Below are positions 63,053 to 64,000 of a stretch of DNA of 64,000 nucleotides, piece by piece (within the stretch, counting starts at the first letter, position 1; each line of letters starts with the position of its first letter). Made by a program: the position numbers and the translations under genes. This DNA comes from Rouxiella sp. S1S-2. GTDB taxonomy: Bacteria; Pseudomonadota; Gammaproteobacteria; Enterobacterales; Enterobacteriaceae. Under the pieces are notes generated by a model. It had not been told where the DNA came from. It made no database searches and saw nothing but the letters and a program-made list of their open reading frames with translations. The DNA lies in contig NZ_WFKL01000001.1 in NCBI RefSeq assembly GCF_009208105.1, positions 4,836,001 to 4,900,000 of the forward strand, in the 5' to 3' direction.

Positions 63053-64000
63053 TTAGAAATCGTAGAAAACGGTCACCCAGGTAGAGTCAGATTCATTCGG
63101 CGCATTGGCCAGAGTGCGTTCTACGTAAACAGACAAACCGTGGCCGATAGTGACAGCAGAACCCAAATAAACGTGGTTTGCTTCGTAATTCTCGTTACCT
63201 TTAAGTTTCAGGGAATCTGCCGCAACGTAAGGTTGAATAGATTTCAGGAAAGGCTTATCGATATTAAAGGTATAACCGGCAAATCCTTCTACGCCGTAGC
63301 CAGCGCCCGCGAAGAAGTTGTCCTGATTAATAGCATCATGATGGCTTGGCACGAAATTATCATAGTAGCTGCCAGTGGTAACCAAATACCAGTTGCCCGG
63401 CTGCCAGGTCAACGCGGTACCGGAAAGCTGTTGGTGATATTGCTTTTGATTATTGTCGCTGTCTTTTATGTACGCATTCGTAACGCTGTATGCGGTACTC
63501 CAGGTCAGCTCTTTGGTAATCGCATAATCAATACCTAAGCCACCACCGCCTGAACGACGATAGTGCAGTTCGTCGGTCACCGCTGTTTCGGTTTCCGGCA
63601 ACAAATAGTTGGCTGTTAATTTAACCGGACCAAAGGTATTTTCGTATTTAATGCTGTTTTTAGGACGGTTACTGCCGTCGTAATCACCGGAAACGCCTAC
63701 GCCTTCGCCTGCTGCGTGGGCATCGTTGTCCCACATGTCGCTTTTAATTCCGACAACGGAATAATAAAGGCCGAACTGTTGTCCGTAGGTCAATTTACCG
63801 TAACGGTCGTCCTGCACGCCATAATAAAGCTGACGTTTTTTGTCACGGTTAGTGCCTTGGTCGTAGCCAGATTTAATATCGAGCAGGTGATACATGTTCA
63901 CACCCAGCTCGTAGTAACCCACTACGGAGGTATGGTCACTCAGCGCATAGTTGCCGCTGAAGCGAAAACGGGTGCCGCCGTCGTGGCCACTGGAATCACC
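63053..64000 (-). CDS. Outer-membrane general porin, C-terminal part (5' end beyond window)
   Basis: At least 315 codons, open to the window edge; the visible upstream part reads GDSSGHDGGTRFRFSGNYAL. Alternating beta-strand pattern, with RQLYYGVQDDRYGKLTYGQQ (typical of enterobacterial trimeric porins), SIKYENTFGPVKLTANYLLPE, GLGIDYAITKELTWSTAYSV and YGVEGFAGYTFN. The chain ends WVTVFYDF, with the terminal Phe required for outer-membrane assembly. Probably a 16-stranded OmpC/OmpF-superfamily porin, though not close enough to either for a symbol. It lies upstream of leuX on the same strand and has its own terminator. Confidence 0.88.
   Translation of the reverse strand, partial: GDSSGHDGGTRFRFSGNYALSDHTSVVGYYELGVNMYHLLDIKSGYDQGTNRDKKRQLYYGVQDDRYGKLTYGQQFGLYYSVVGIKSDMWDNDAHAAGEGVGVSGDYDGSNRPKNSIKYENTFGPVKLTANYLLPETETAVTDELHYRRSGGGGLGIDYAITKELTWSTAYSVTNAYIKDSDNNQKQYHQQLSGTALTWQPGNWYLVTTGSYYDNFVPSHHDAINQDNFFAGAGYGVEGFAGYTFNIDKPFLKSIQPYVAADSLKLKGNENYEANHVYLGSAVTIGHGLSVYVERTLANAPNESDSTWVTVFYDF

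Overview
The window is chromosomal DNA from an enterobacterium (order Enterobacterales). The evidence is the near-syntenic block nadR-radA-serB/smp-deoDBAC-yjjV-yjjU-ytjA-osmY-prfC-rimI-holD-rsmC-(tRNA-Leu)x3, which matches the 99-100 min region of E. coli in inverted orientation. Several E. coli genes are missing from their usual places (yjjW/yjjI between yjjV and deoC; yjjG between prfC and rimI), and tsgA, an aldo/keto reductase and ovoA have come in. This suggests a genus outside Escherichia/Salmonella, perhaps of the Yersiniaceae/Rahnella/Erwinia type; the genus cannot be fixed from the sequence alone.

Layout. Positions 1-3.8 kb hold a truncated LysR regulator divergent from an MDR oxidoreductase, an ElbB-like glyoxalase paralogue and a secreted trypsin-like protease with a chitin-binding-type tail. 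4.0-25.2 kb is core: NAD regulation (nadR), DNA repair (radA), serine synthesis (serB), the deoxynucleoside-catabolic deo operon with its control region, yjjV/yjjU/ytjA/osmY, release factor 3, tsgA, rimI-holD, rsmC, an AKR/LysR pair and three identical tRNA-Leu(CAG) genes behind one strong promoter. 25.3-35.4 kb is more variable: a DUF1435-type membrane protein, a one-chain ATP-dependent dihydroxyacetone kinase divergent from a GlxA-type AraC regulator, a MarT/FidL-like membrane regulator pair, the ovothiol synthase ovoA and a phosphoethanolamine transferase.

35.49-62.74 kb is an approximately 27.3 kb integrative element of the P4/CP4-57 type, inserted in the 3' end of a tRNA-Leu(CAA) gene (leuX). 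A P4-like integrase lies beside the tRNA, and a degenerate 24-nt copy of the tRNA 3' end marks the far junction. Its left half is the familiar CP4-57-like set (RadC-like fragment, ArdB/YfjX antirestriction, DUF905, Ivy-like secreted protein, GYF_2, WYL regulator, DUF932, YfjP GTPase, AlpA, zinc-ribbon protein, YfjJ/Gp2). Its right half is a defence island: a Gabija-like OLD nuclease/UvrD helicase pair, a complete type I (IB-like) restriction-modification operon hsdR-hsdM-hsdS followed by a PDDEXK and an HNH nuclease gene, a broken EcoRII-C-type endonuclease gene, and a compact three-gene operon encoding a Ser/Thr kinase, an SF1 (UvrD-like) helicase and a protein I do not recognise. That trio is the best candidate here for an undescribed defence system.

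After the tRNA, the window closes with the 3' part of an outer-membrane porin gene.
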